NCBI GenBank assembly: GCA_938048445.1 | Contig: CALIVE010000087.1 | Span: 1-15,726 of the forward strand | DNA length: 15,726 bases | Direction: 5' to 3' | From: Minisyncoccota bacterium | GTDB taxonomy: Bacteria; Patescibacteriota; Minisyncoccia; UBA6257; HR35 | In this document: positions 1 to 6,449 of the stretch, piece by piece | How positions within the stretch are numbered: position 1 is the first letter of the stretch | Layout of the letters: each line of letters starts with the position of its first letter | The notes under the pieces: model-generated | Seen by the model: the letters and a program-made list of their open reading frames with translations, nothing else | Database searches by the model: none | Told to the model about the DNA's origin: nothing | Made by a program: the position numbers and the translations under genes

Positions 1-14
1 TTTTAAATTTTTTA

Positions 15-20
15 TATAAT
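15..20 (+). promoter_or_regulatory. Candidate -10 box for the nusG operon
   Basis: A perfect TATAAT ends 8 bases before the nusG ATG. A start site about 7 bases downstream would give an mRNA with at most one or two untranslated bases. The -35 region falls at or beyond the window edge and cannot be judged. In such AT-rich DNA the hexamer can easily occur by chance, so this is tentative. Confidence 0.35.
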
Positions 21-28
21 TAAAAGAA

Positions 29-574
29 ATGGCAAAGCAAAAATTATATTTAGGTAGAGCTTGGTATGCTGTTCATGTTGTTGTTGGATTTGAGGAAATG
101 GTTGCTGATGCTATTTTGAAAAGAGCTGAAGCTTATGATATGACTGACAAAATTTTTAATACTTTAGTACCTAAGGAAAAAGTTTGGGAAGTTAGAGGAG
201 GTAAAAGGGAGTTAGTTGAAAAGAAAATATTTCCTGGTTATGTTTTTGTTGATATGATTATTACTGATGAGACATGGTATCTTGTAAGAAACACTCCTAA
301 GGTTACTGGATTTTTAGGTGCTGGAACAACTCCAATGCCTGTTAGTCAAAAAGATATTGAAGAAATTCTAAAAAGAATGCAACCAGAGGAAGCACCAATT
401 GAAACAGATATAAAAGAAAATGATTTAGTTGAAATAATTCAAGGTGTATTTAAAGGAATTCAAGGTAAAGTTACTGAGGTTGATAAAGAAAGGGGTAGAT
501 TAAAAGTTTTAATTTCAGTTTTTAATAGAGAAACACCAGTCGAGGTCGACCTTTTGCAAGTTAAAAAAATTTAA
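29..574 (+). CDS. nusG: Transcription termination/antitermination protein NusG
   Basis: NusG binds RNA polymerase, suppresses pausing and links transcription to Rho or the ribosome. The 181-residue product has the NGN domain at about residues 10-117, including the conserved FPGY (68-71) before the V-F-V-D strand. The C-terminal KOW domain spans about 128-181, with the F-K-G-x-x-G-x-V core at 141-148. Length is normal for bacterial NusG and no domain is inserted. The ATG at 29 follows a TATAAT at 15-20 with no ribosome-binding site, so the message may be leaderless. Its TAA stop shares one base with the rplK ATG (TAATG). The next gene is rplK, as in the usual secE-nusG-rplK order; any secE would lie before the window. 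Identification is secure. Confidence 0.98.
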   Translation: MAKQKLYLGRAWYAVHVVVGFEEMVADAILKRAEAYDMTDKIFNTLVPKEKVWEVRGGKRELVEKKIFPGYVFVDMIITDETWYLVRNTPKVTGFLGAGTTPMPVSQKDIEEILKRMQPEEAPIETDIKENDLVEIIQGVFKGIQGKVTEVDKERGRLKVLISVFNRETPVEVDLLQVKKI

Positions 575-999
575 TGGATAAAAAGATTAAAGCTAAAGTT
601 AAGTTGATTATAACTGCTGGAGAAGCAACTCCAGCTCCACCAATCGGTCCCTCTTTAGCTCAATACGGAATTAATATTGGTGAATTTTGTAATAAATTTA
701 ATGAAGCTTCAAAAGAATTTAAAGGAATGAAAATTCCTGTTGAAATTACAGTTTATGAAGATAGAACTTTTGATTTTGTTTTAAGAAAACCACCTGTTAG
801 TGCTTTAATTAAAAAATACTTAGGCATTGAGAAAGGAAGTTCTGAAACAGGAAGAAAATTTGTTGGAGTTTTGAAAATGGAAGATGTAAAAAAAATTGCT
901 GAAGAAAAACTACCTGATCTTAATACTAATGATATCGAAAAAGCTATGAAAATAGTTATTGGTACAGCAAAAAGTATGGGCGTAAAGATTGAAAAATAA
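574..999 (+). CDS. rplK: 50S ribosomal protein uL11
   Basis: uL11 forms the base of the ribosomal stalk on 23S rRNA and is part of the GTPase-associated centre. The 141-residue length is standard. The N-terminal domain has the proline-rich hinge TPAPPIGPSLA (19-29) and the G-x-N-I-G-E-F segment (32-38). The C-terminal RNA-binding domain (about 72-141) has the K-P-P-V-S-A-L-I-K-K segment and ends in an I-x-G-T-A-K-S-M-G helix, both typical. The start ATG overlaps the nusG stop by one base, so translation is probably coupled. Normally rplA (uL1) follows at once; here a thymidylate-kinase-like gene follows instead. Identification is secure. Confidence 0.98.
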   Translation: MDKKIKAKVKLIITAGEATPAPPIGPSLAQYGINIGEFCNKFNEASKEFKGMKIPVEITVYEDRTFDFVLRKPPVSALIKKYLGIEKGSSETGRKFVGVLKMEDVKKIAEEKLPDLNTNDIEKAMKIVIGTAKSMGVKIEK

Positions 1000-1001
1000 A
1001 T

Positions 1002-1007
1002 TATAAT
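1002..1007 (+). promoter_or_regulatory. TATAAT motif just before the tmk-like gene
   Basis: A TATAAT lies between the rplK stop and the ATG at 1014, with six bases between the hexamer and the ATG. If used, it would start transcription at or next to the start codon, giving a leaderless message. At 17 bp spacing the -35 position reads ggcgta, which is not consensus. It may be chance. Confidence 0.25.
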
Positions 1008-1013
1008 TTTTTG

Positions 1014-1622
1014 ATGAAAGGTAAGCTTGTTATTTTAGATGGCATTGATGGCAGTGGAATTACAACCCAATCAAGGCTTTTAGCTCAGACTTTAAAAAAT
1101 AAGAAGAAAAAAATTTTTTTAACCAAAGAACCCTCTGATAAAACAATTATCAAACTTATTAATAAAAATCAAGATCCTTTAATAGATTTTTTTTATTTTC
1201 TAATTGATAGGATTTTTCATTATAAAAAAATTCAAAACTATTTAAATAAAGGATTTATAGTAATCTGTAGTCGCTCTTTCCCTTCAACTTTTGCTTATCA
1301 ATATTATTCGACTAATTTAAAAAGATATTTTAAAGAAGATTTAATTTTTTATTTAAACCATCTTTCAATGAATCATATCAAACCTGATCTTATAATAATT
1401 TTAGATGTTAGTGTTAAAAAAGCATTGGAAAGACTTAAAATTAAAAAGAAAAAAAGTTTAATAAATAAATTCGAAAAAAAGAAATTTTTAGAAAAGGCAA
1501 AAAGAGGCTTTATTTACTTTGCCAAAAAATACAATTGGCAAATTGTTGATTCTAATGAAAGTATTGAAAAGGTTTTTAATAAAATTTACAGTTTAGTTTC
1601 AAAGATTCTTGAAAATGGATAA
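1014..1622 (+). CDS. tmk: Thymidylate kinase family protein with altered Walker A lysine
   Basis: Thymidylate kinase phosphorylates dTMP to dTDP. The 202-residue product shows the family order: P-loop region GIDGSGITTQ (10-19), TKEP (37-40), an I-D-R-x-x-H segment (64-69) matching the usual A-D-R-x-x-H, S-R-S-F-P-S-T-F-A-Y-Q (86-96), and L-D-V (130-132). A lysine-rich lid and the K-F-E-x-x-x-F-L-x-x-A segment follow. Two key sites differ. The Walker A lysine is Ile16 (codon ATT, 1059-1061), and the Asp of the usual D-R-Y/H motif is Ser86. I chose ATG 1014 over TTG 1011 because family proteins begin right before the first beta strand. It overlaps gatB by 8 bp. The fold assignment is firm. Whether it is an active dTMP kinase, a divergent subfamily or a degenerate copy is open. 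Confidence 0.82.
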   Translation: MKGKLVILDGIDGSGITTQSRLLAQTLKNKKKKIFLTKEPSDKTIIKLINKNQDPLIDFFYFLIDRIFHYKKIQNYLNKGFIVICSRSFPSTFAYQYYSTNLKRYFKEDLIFYLNHLSMNHIKPDLIIILDVSVKKALERLKIKKKKSLINKFEKKKFLEKAKRGFIYFAKKYNWQIVDSNESIEKVFNKIYSLVSKILENG

Positions 1623-3048
1623 ATTAATTCCCAAAATTGGTTTAGAAATTCACCTGGAATTAAAAACTGAAAGCAAAATGTTCTGCAGTTGTCCCAATGA
1701 TCCTGATGAAGTTCATCCAAATTTAAATATTTGTGAAATCTGTACTGGTCAACCAGGAATTTTACCAACTCTTAACAAGAGAGCTTTAGAAGATGCAATT
1801 AAATTAGCTAAAGCATTAAATTGTAAAATTAATGAATTTAATTATTTTGCGAGAAAAAATTATTTTTACCCTGATTTACCTAAAAATTATCAAATATCTC
1901 AATATGAACTTCCTTTGGCAGAAAACGGTTATTTAGAATTTTATTTAAAAGAAGAATATAAAAAGGTGAGAATTCGAAGAGTTCATCTTGAAGAAGATAC
2001 TGCAAAAATTATTCATGAAAATAATTATTCTTTGATTGATTTTAATAGGGCTGGAATACCGCTATTGGAAATTGTTACTGAACCAGATTTAAAAAGTGCT
2101 GAAGAAGCTAAAGCTTTTGTTGAAGAGCTTATTCTTCTTATAAGATATCTTGGGATTTCTGATGCTAATCCTGAAAAAGGAGAAATTAGATTTGAAGCTA
2201 ATGTAAGTGTTAATTTTGGAGAAAAATTAGGTACTAAGGTAGAAATTAAAAACTTAGGTTCAATAAGATCTTTAAGAGATTCTATTGCTTATGAAATAAA
2301 AAGGCAGACTGAATTAATTGAAAAAGGAAAAGAAGTTATTCAAGAAACCAGGGGTTTTGATGAGACCAAAAGAATTACTTTTTCTCAAAGAAGAAAAGAA
2401 ATGGCTGAAGATTATCGATATTTTCCTGAACCAGATTTGCCACCAATTATTTTGGATCAAGAATTTATAAACACTATTTCATTACCTGAATTACCATTTC
2501 AAAAGAGAAAGAGATTAAAAGACGAATATAATCTAAGTTTTAAAGAAGTAAATGTTTTAGTTGAAAATAGAGAATTAGCTGAATTTTTTGAAGAAACTTT
2601 TAGTGAAATCAAAGCTTTTGATGAAAATTTTGATATAAAAATTTTGGTTAATATCCTTATTAATGATCTATTAGGATTTTTAGAAAAATATCAAAAAAAA
2701 TTAAGTGATTTAGACTTTACTCCCATACAATTGGCTAACCTTTTAATTAAATTGAAAAATCAAGAAATAAATATTAGAATGGTAAAAGATATTTTAGAAG
2801 AAGTTGTTAGAGAAAATAAAAATGTGGATTTACTTTTAAAAGAAAGTTCATTGGTTAGCAATGAGAAATTAGATGAGTTGATAGAAAGAGTAATATCTGC
2901 AAATGAAAAAGCTGTTGAAGACTACAAAAAAGGGAAAGAAGGTGCTTTACAATTTCTTATTGGAGCTTTAATGAGAGAAACAAAAGGTAAAATCAATATC
3001 CAATTAGCAAAAGAATTATTAATTCAAGCCTTGAAAAAAAATGATTGA
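1615..3048 (+). CDS. gatB: Asp/Glu-tRNA(Asn/Gln) amidotransferase subunit B
   Basis: GatB is the kinase and tRNA-binding subunit of GatCAB. It activates mischarged Glu-tRNA(Gln) or Asp-tRNA(Asn) with ATP, and GatA supplies the ammonia. From ATG 1615 the product is 477 residues, the normal length. Visible are the zinc-type cysteines C24, C26, C40 and C43, H-L-E-E-D-T-A-K (124-131), and the family signature D-F-N-R-A-G-I-P-L-L-E-I (142-153). D-Y-R-Y-F-P-E-P-D-L-P-P and a C-terminal YqeY-like helical tRNA-binding domain from about residue 325 follow. An in-frame TTG at 1609 adds two residues but is less likely. It overlaps the upstream tmk-like gene and the downstream secF by 8 bp each. gatA and gatC are not in the window. 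Its presence implies indirect Gln-tRNA and/or Asn-tRNA formation. Confidence 0.97.
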   Translation: MDKLIPKIGLEIHLELKTESKMFCSCPNDPDEVHPNLNICEICTGQPGILPTLNKRALEDAIKLAKALNCKINEFNYFARKNYFYPDLPKNYQISQYELPLAENGYLEFYLKEEYKKVRIRRVHLEEDTAKIIHENNYSLIDFNRAGIPLLEIVTEPDLKSAEEAKAFVEELILLIRYLGISDANPEKGEIRFEANVSVNFGEKLGTKVEIKNLGSIRSLRDSIAYEIKRQTELIEKGKEVIQETRGFDETKRITFSQRRKEMAEDYRYFPEPDLPPIILDQEFINTISLPELPFQKRKRLKDEYNLSFKEVNVLVENRELAEFFEETFSEIKAFDENFDIKILVNILINDLLGFLEKYQKKLSDLDFTPIQLANLLIKLKNQEINIRMVKDILEEVVRENKNVDLLLKESSLVSNEKLDELIERVISANEKAVEDYKKGKEGALQFLIGALMRETKGKINIQLAKELLIQALKKND

Positions 3049-3880
3049 TAAAAGAATATTTTTCTATTTATTTTCAATTTTATTGATAATTTCTGCAGGG
3101 ATTTTTTTGAATATTTTTGGTTTAAATTTAGGTGTTGATTTAAAAGGAGGTCATATAATAGAAATTAGATCTAATTTAACAAATATTGAAGAAATTTTAA
3201 AAAAACATAATATAAGGGTAGATGAAGTTTTATATACCAAAAATTCTATTATTTTAAAAAGTACTAAAATCGATAAAGAAAGATTAATGAATACTATTTT
3301 ACAATTTGATAAAAATGCAGAAATAGTTTCAGAAGAAGAAATTAGCTCTTCGTTAAGCCGAGAACTGGTTAGAAAATCTTATTTAGCAATAATTTTGGTT
3401 TTACTTGGTATAGGAGCGTACATTTCTATTGTTTTTAGAGGAGAAAAGAAGATAATTCCAGGTTATTTATTTGGTTTAGTAGTTATTTTGACTTTAGCTC
3501 ATGATGTTTTAGGGTCTTTGGCGATATTTATTCTTTTATCTCATTTTCTAAAATATTCCTTAGATACCCTTATAATAGTTGCATTTCTGGTTATAGCAGG
3601 TTTTTCAGTTCATGATACAATTGTAGTTTTTGATAGGATAAGAGAAAATTTAAGGAAAGAAGGAAAATTAAGTAAAGAGTTGTTTGAAAAAAGTATTAGA
3701 CAGACATTGAGAAGATCAATAAATACTTCATTAACTACCATATTGTCAATATTTCCATTTATTTTTTTCCTTCCAAAACTTCAGCCTTTCTTATTAACTT
3801 TAATAATAGGAATAATAATTGGAACTTATTCTTCAATTTGTTTAGCAACTCCTCTTGTCTATGATTTGACAAAAAAATGA
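3041..3880 (+). CDS. secF: Protein translocase subunit SecF
   Basis: SecF partners SecD at the SecYEG channel and uses the proton gradient to help pull exported proteins across the membrane. The 279-residue product has TM1 (about 6-27), then the G-V-D-L-K-G-G motif (31-37), a small periplasmic-type domain (to about 105) and five further membrane segments. In the membrane region are H-D-V (154-156) and the hallmark H-D-T-I-V-V-F-D-R-I-R-E-N (191-203). This is SecF topology, with a short extracytoplasmic domain, rather than SecD. secD is not adjacent in the window, although the pair often sit together. The start overlaps the gatB stop by 8 bp, and the TGA stop overlaps the next ATG as ATGA. The pilins encoded downstream are likely Sec-dependent. 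Confidence 0.95.
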   Translation: MIDKRIFFYLFSILLIISAGIFLNIFGLNLGVDLKGGHIIEIRSNLTNIEEILKKHNIRVDEVLYTKNSIILKSTKIDKERLMNTILQFDKNAEIVSEEEISSSLSRELVRKSYLAIILVLLGIGAYISIVFRGEKKIIPGYLFGLVVILTLAHDVLGSLAIFILLSHFLKYSLDTLIIVAFLVIAGFSVHDTIVVFDRIRENLRKEGKLSKELFEKSIRQTLRRSINTSLTTILSIFPFIFFLPKLQPFLLTLIIGIIIGTYSSICLATPLVYDLTKK

Positions 3881-4515
3881 AGATAATACCATCCATTAAT
3901 ACTGAAAATTTTGAAGAAGCAAAAAAGAGAATAGATATTTTAAAGAAAGTTACTAAAGAATTTCATATAGATATTTCCTCCTTAGATTTTACGAATCATC
4001 AAACTTGGCAAAATCCTAAAAATCTCGATATTTTAGATAATGATTTAAAACTTCAAATACACCTAATGGTTAAACTAAAGCCAATGGAAATTTTAAAATG
4101 GAATAATTCAAGAGTTAAAATCTTTATTTTGCATTTTGAGGCCTGTAATCTTCCTTTTGCTCTTTTAAAATTTGCTCGCAAAACTAAAAAAGAAATAGCA
4201 ATAGCCTGGTCTCTTAATATTGAAGAGGAATTTATCAAAGAATTTTTAGGTTATGTAAACGGAATTCTTGTTTTAGGAGTAAAACCAGGAAAATCAGGTC
4301 AACAATTTTTAGATAAGGCTTATGAAAATATTGAAAAATCCTGTCAGCTTAAAGAAAAATATAAAAATTTAAAAATATTCGTAGATGGAGGTATTAATAA
4401 AGAAAATATTTACCAACTCAAAAAATTTCCAATTGATTATTTGGTAATTGGTAACGCAATTTTTAAAGAAGAAAATCCTATTGAAGCTTACAAAAATTTC
4501 ACTTCAATTATTTAG
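3877..4515 (+). CDS. Ribulose-phosphate 3-epimerase-like TIM-barrel protein
   Basis: The family interconverts ribulose-5-phosphate and xylulose-5-phosphate in the pentose phosphate pathway. The 212-residue length fits. Metal and acid/base residues of the family can be placed: H30 and D32 (H-I-D), H62 (I-H-L-M) and D170 (V-D-G-G-I). The phosphate-binding V-K-P-G-K-S-G-Q (135-142) and C-terminal V-I-G-N-A-I-F are also present. However, the usual M-D-G-H-F-V-P-N loop after the first H-x-D is replaced by S-S-L-D-F-T-N-H, and V-N-P-G-F-G-G-Q is altered. The fold and chemistry class look sound, but the substrate could differ, for example a related hexulose-phosphate or allulose-6-phosphate-type epimerase. 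It is the last gene of the plus-strand operon, starting at an ATGA overlap with secF. Its 3' end runs 8 bp into the convergent pilin gene. Confidence 0.8.
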   Translation: MKIIPSINTENFEEAKKRIDILKKVTKEFHIDISSLDFTNHQTWQNPKNLDILDNDLKLQIHLMVKLKPMEILKWNNSRVKIFILHFEACNLPFALLKFARKTKKEIAIAWSLNIEEEFIKEFLGYVNGILVLGVKPGKSGQQFLDKAYENIEKSCQLKEKYKNLKIFVDGGINKENIYQLKKFPIDYLVIGNAIFKEENPIEAYKNFTSII

Positions 4516-4951
4516 TTGTACAAATTATTTCATTTAATTCAGCATAAGGAGCACAAACTTCTATTCTTCCTGTATCAGGATAGTATCTTAAATTATAGCC
4601 TGTGTTGTAAGCGCCTGTAGCAGTATTATAGTTACCCTGTTGAGGATCAAGAGGTATTCTTGGCAAATAAGTTGGGACCAAACAAGGTTCTAAATCAACT
4701 CCACCTGGAGTAGCAATTGGTGTAGTAGCTGTTGGTAACTCTGGTGCAGAATTACATTTCCAAGCTCCTTGATTATCAACCATTACTTGAACTATAGCAT
4801 TTAAAAGTGCTGTTGTATCTGTTTTTCTTTGAGTGTTTCGAGCTTTAGCAAATTGTCGACCAGGATTAACTGCAACGATAATTGCTCCAGCTAATAAAAT
4901 AATAATACCTATGACCAAAAGAACCTCGATTAATGTAAAGGCCTTTTTCAT
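4508..4951 (-). CDS. Type IV pilin-like protein (probable main pilin of the locus)
   Basis: This is a 147-residue prepilin with a short class III leader: MKKA then F-T-L-I-E-V-L-L-V-I-G-I. Cleavage by prepilin peptidase would fall between A4 and F5, leaving the conserved Glu at mature position 5. The hydrophobic helix (5-28) continues into V-N-P-G-R-Q-F-A-K-A-R-N-T-Q-R, the usual amphipathic stalk. The C-terminal globular part (about 60-147) has four cysteines (66, 90, 133, 144), enough for two disulfides. It is small, lies at the 3' end of the operon and has its own putative promoter. I therefore infer it is the abundant pilin and the others are minor, but this is not proven. It converges on the epimerase-like gene with an 8 bp overlap. 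Confidence 0.88.
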   Translation of the reverse strand: MKKAFTLIEVLLVIGIIILLAGAIIVAVNPGRQFAKARNTQRKTDTTALLNAIVQVMVDNQGAWKCNSAPELPTATTPIATPGGVDLEPCLVPTYLPRIPLDPQQGNYNTATGAYNTGYNLRYYPDTGRIEVCAPYAELNEIICTTK

Positions 4952-4993
4952 TTATTAAATTTTTTATAAAAACTTAATTCGACCCTTTTAATA

Positions 4994-5007
4994 ATTATAA
5001 AATTATA
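4994..5007 (-). promoter_or_regulatory. Twin -10-like boxes upstream of the pilin gene
   Basis: Read on the minus strand, two TATAAT hexamers occur at 5002-5007 and 4994-4999. They arise from an 8 bp tandem repeat (AATTATAA, plus strand 4993-5008). Either would give a leader of roughly 35-45 bases before the pilin ATG at 4951. No good TTGACA is found 16-18 bp upstream of either. This is the only real gap inside the pilus operon, which favours a dedicated promoter, but the AT-rich composition limits certainty. Confidence 0.4.
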
Positions 5008-5035
5008 AAATAAAAATTTTAGAGAAATGAAAAAT

Positions 5036-5044
5036 TGTGGATAA
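5036..5044 (-). promoter_or_regulatory. Isolated perfect DnaA-box match (TTATCCACA)
   Basis: The minus strand reads TTATCCACA, exactly the classical DnaA 9-mer. It lies in the 94 bp gap between the PilX-like stop (5046) and the pilin start, upstream of the twin -10 boxes. Only one box is seen, with no cluster, so this is not an origin. A rough composition-based estimate gives somewhat under a one-in-five chance of such a match somewhere in the window. Confidence 0.3.
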
Positions 5045-5045
5045 A

Positions 5046-6449
5046 TTACTTAAGTTCAAGCCATTTTAAAACCTCATAAAAAGAGGTTGAAAGAGGGAAA
5101 TAGGGAGGAGGTCCAAATAATAAATTAGCATCATAAATTAAATACCTATCTTTATAACCAGAACAATAAATATCACCACAAACCCAGCTAAATCCATATC
5201 TTTGATTTGTCCCTATCATTCCATAAACTGTAATTGAATTTCTTTTATATTCTACACCACAATAGGAAGGATAATAAAGTCTTCTTACAAATCCATATTG
5301 AGCGATTAAAGCAGAATCTATTCTAAGCTTGTCTTCACTTTTTAGCCCAACAAGAATATTATTTTGAGCTATTAGACCAATAACATCTTTACCATCATAA
5401 TTCGTATATAAAAGATTGTTATTAACAATAATATTTTTTCTATCAGAAGGAATATCAGGTAATTTTCCAGCTGCTATTAAAATCCTTTGGTTATTAATTT
5501 TTCCGCTTACCCAAACATTGTCTTCCACAAAAATAACAACACTACTTGAAGAAATATTATATCTTTTAACAAAATTTTTATTTTGTATACTCCAAGTAGA
5601 GGTACCACAAAGGGGAGGTGGGGGATAAACACCAGTAACTTTATATAAATCAAAACTTCTATCTGGTTTTAAAATAATTTCATAACCATAACTATTTGAT
5701 GGTCCTATGTAAACTCCTTCAGTTATAGCTTTATTTTTAATATTATTTAAATCATAAGTGATATTATTGAAATCTATTCTTGGAACACCTACCTCTCTTC
5801 CTGCTTTAAATATATCAGGTCGATTAGGAAAAGGTGTTGGGGGATATGGATCTTGGGGAGAAACATGAGTATGAACAGCCCATTCATTTGGTCCAGTATG
5901 GTCAGGATCATCATAGGTTGTTAAAGCACTTGAAACTAAATTATAAGCAACACCGTCAAAACGAATACCTTGATTAGAATGAATTTCTCCATAAACAATT
6001 GTTCCTTGGCCAAATCGAATATTATCATTAACAACTACAGAATACTTTGCAAAAGAAGGTATGCCCAAGGTTACAAGAATCGATTTTTCAATATTAGGAA
6101 ATTGGTCTAAATAACCAGAAGATTTTATTTTGACTATTGTTGAACCTGGAGGTGGAGGACTAATATCTAAAATAAATTTTCCAATAGGATTTCCGAACCT
6201 ATCATAAAAAATATGGGTATAAGGACCAGGTTGGTTAGTTCCGTCAGTAAAATCTTGAGGATTGTGAGCTAAATGCCAACGATAATACTCTATTCCACTT
6301 TCGGCTACATAAAATAATTGTTTTTTAATGATTTCTTTTTGCGTAGCAATAATAAAAGCTTGTGTCCAGATTAAAAATCCTGAAAGCAAAAATATAGCAA
6401 TTCCACTATAAACTATAACATAAAGAGAAATTTGTGATTTTTTTCTCAT
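5046..6449 (-). CDS. PilX/GspK-like minor pilin with large passenger domain
   Basis: The 467-residue product begins MRKKSQISLYVIVYSG and has one N-terminal membrane helix (about 7-29). Next comes Y-V-A-E-S-G-I-E-Y-Y (47-56), the A-E-x-G-x-E segment typical of PilX_N proteins. If cut after Q6, mature position 5 is Val, not Glu, which matches GspK/PilX tip subunits. The long passenger (about 95-467) contains Y-G-E-I-H-S-N-Q-G-I-R-F-D-G (153-166) and later repeated beta turns around V-W-V-S-G-K-I and L-I-A-Q-N-N-I-L-V-G. These suggest a repetitive beta structure of unknown role. It has four cysteines (281, 397, 424, 429) and several proline runs. It starts by ATGA overlap with the PilW-like gene. 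It is likely part of the tip complex; the passenger function is unknown. Confidence 0.75.
   Translation of the reverse strand: MRKKSQISLYVIVYSGIAIFLLSGFLIWTQAFIIATQKEIIKKQLFYVAESGIEYYRWHLAHNPQDFTDGTNQPGPYTHIFYDRFGNPIGKFILDISPPPPGSTIVKIKSSGYLDQFPNIEKSILVTLGIPSFAKYSVVVNDNIRFGQGTIVYGEIHSNQGIRFDGVAYNLVSSALTTYDDPDHTGPNEWAVHTHVSPQDPYPPTPFPNRPDIFKAGREVGVPRIDFNNITYDLNNIKNKAITEGVYIGPSNSYGYEIILKPDRSFDLYKVTGVYPPPPLCGTSTWSIQNKNFVKRYNISSSSVVIFVEDNVWVSGKINNQRILIAAGKLPDIPSDRKNIIVNNNLLYTNYDGKDVIGLIAQNNILVGLKSEDKLRIDSALIAQYGFVRRLYYPSYCGVEYKRNSITVYGMIGTNQRYGFSWVCGDIYCSGYKDRYLIYDANLLFGPPPYFPLSTSFYEVLKWLELK

Noticed and set aside
1609..1614. TTG start for gatB two codons upstream of ATG 1615 (and TTG 1011 for tmk)
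   Set aside because: ATG codons one or two codons later fit the family N-termini better and keep the usual short overlaps.
1586..1768. 60-codon reading frame on the minus strand across the tmk/gatB junction
   Set aside because: It lies opposite two clearly conserved genes and shows no motif; it is a shadow.
4053..4238. 61-codon minus-strand frame inside the epimerase-like gene
   Set aside because: Fully antisense to a recognisable enzyme, with no independent signal.
4993..5008. Tandem AATTATAA pair as a CRISPR-like or satellite repeat
   Set aside because: Only two 8 bp units in an AT-rich gap; better read as part of a promoter region.
5416..5628. 70-codon plus-strand frame inside the PilX-like gene
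   Set aside because: Antisense shadow; its glycine run mirrors the proline run of the real gene.
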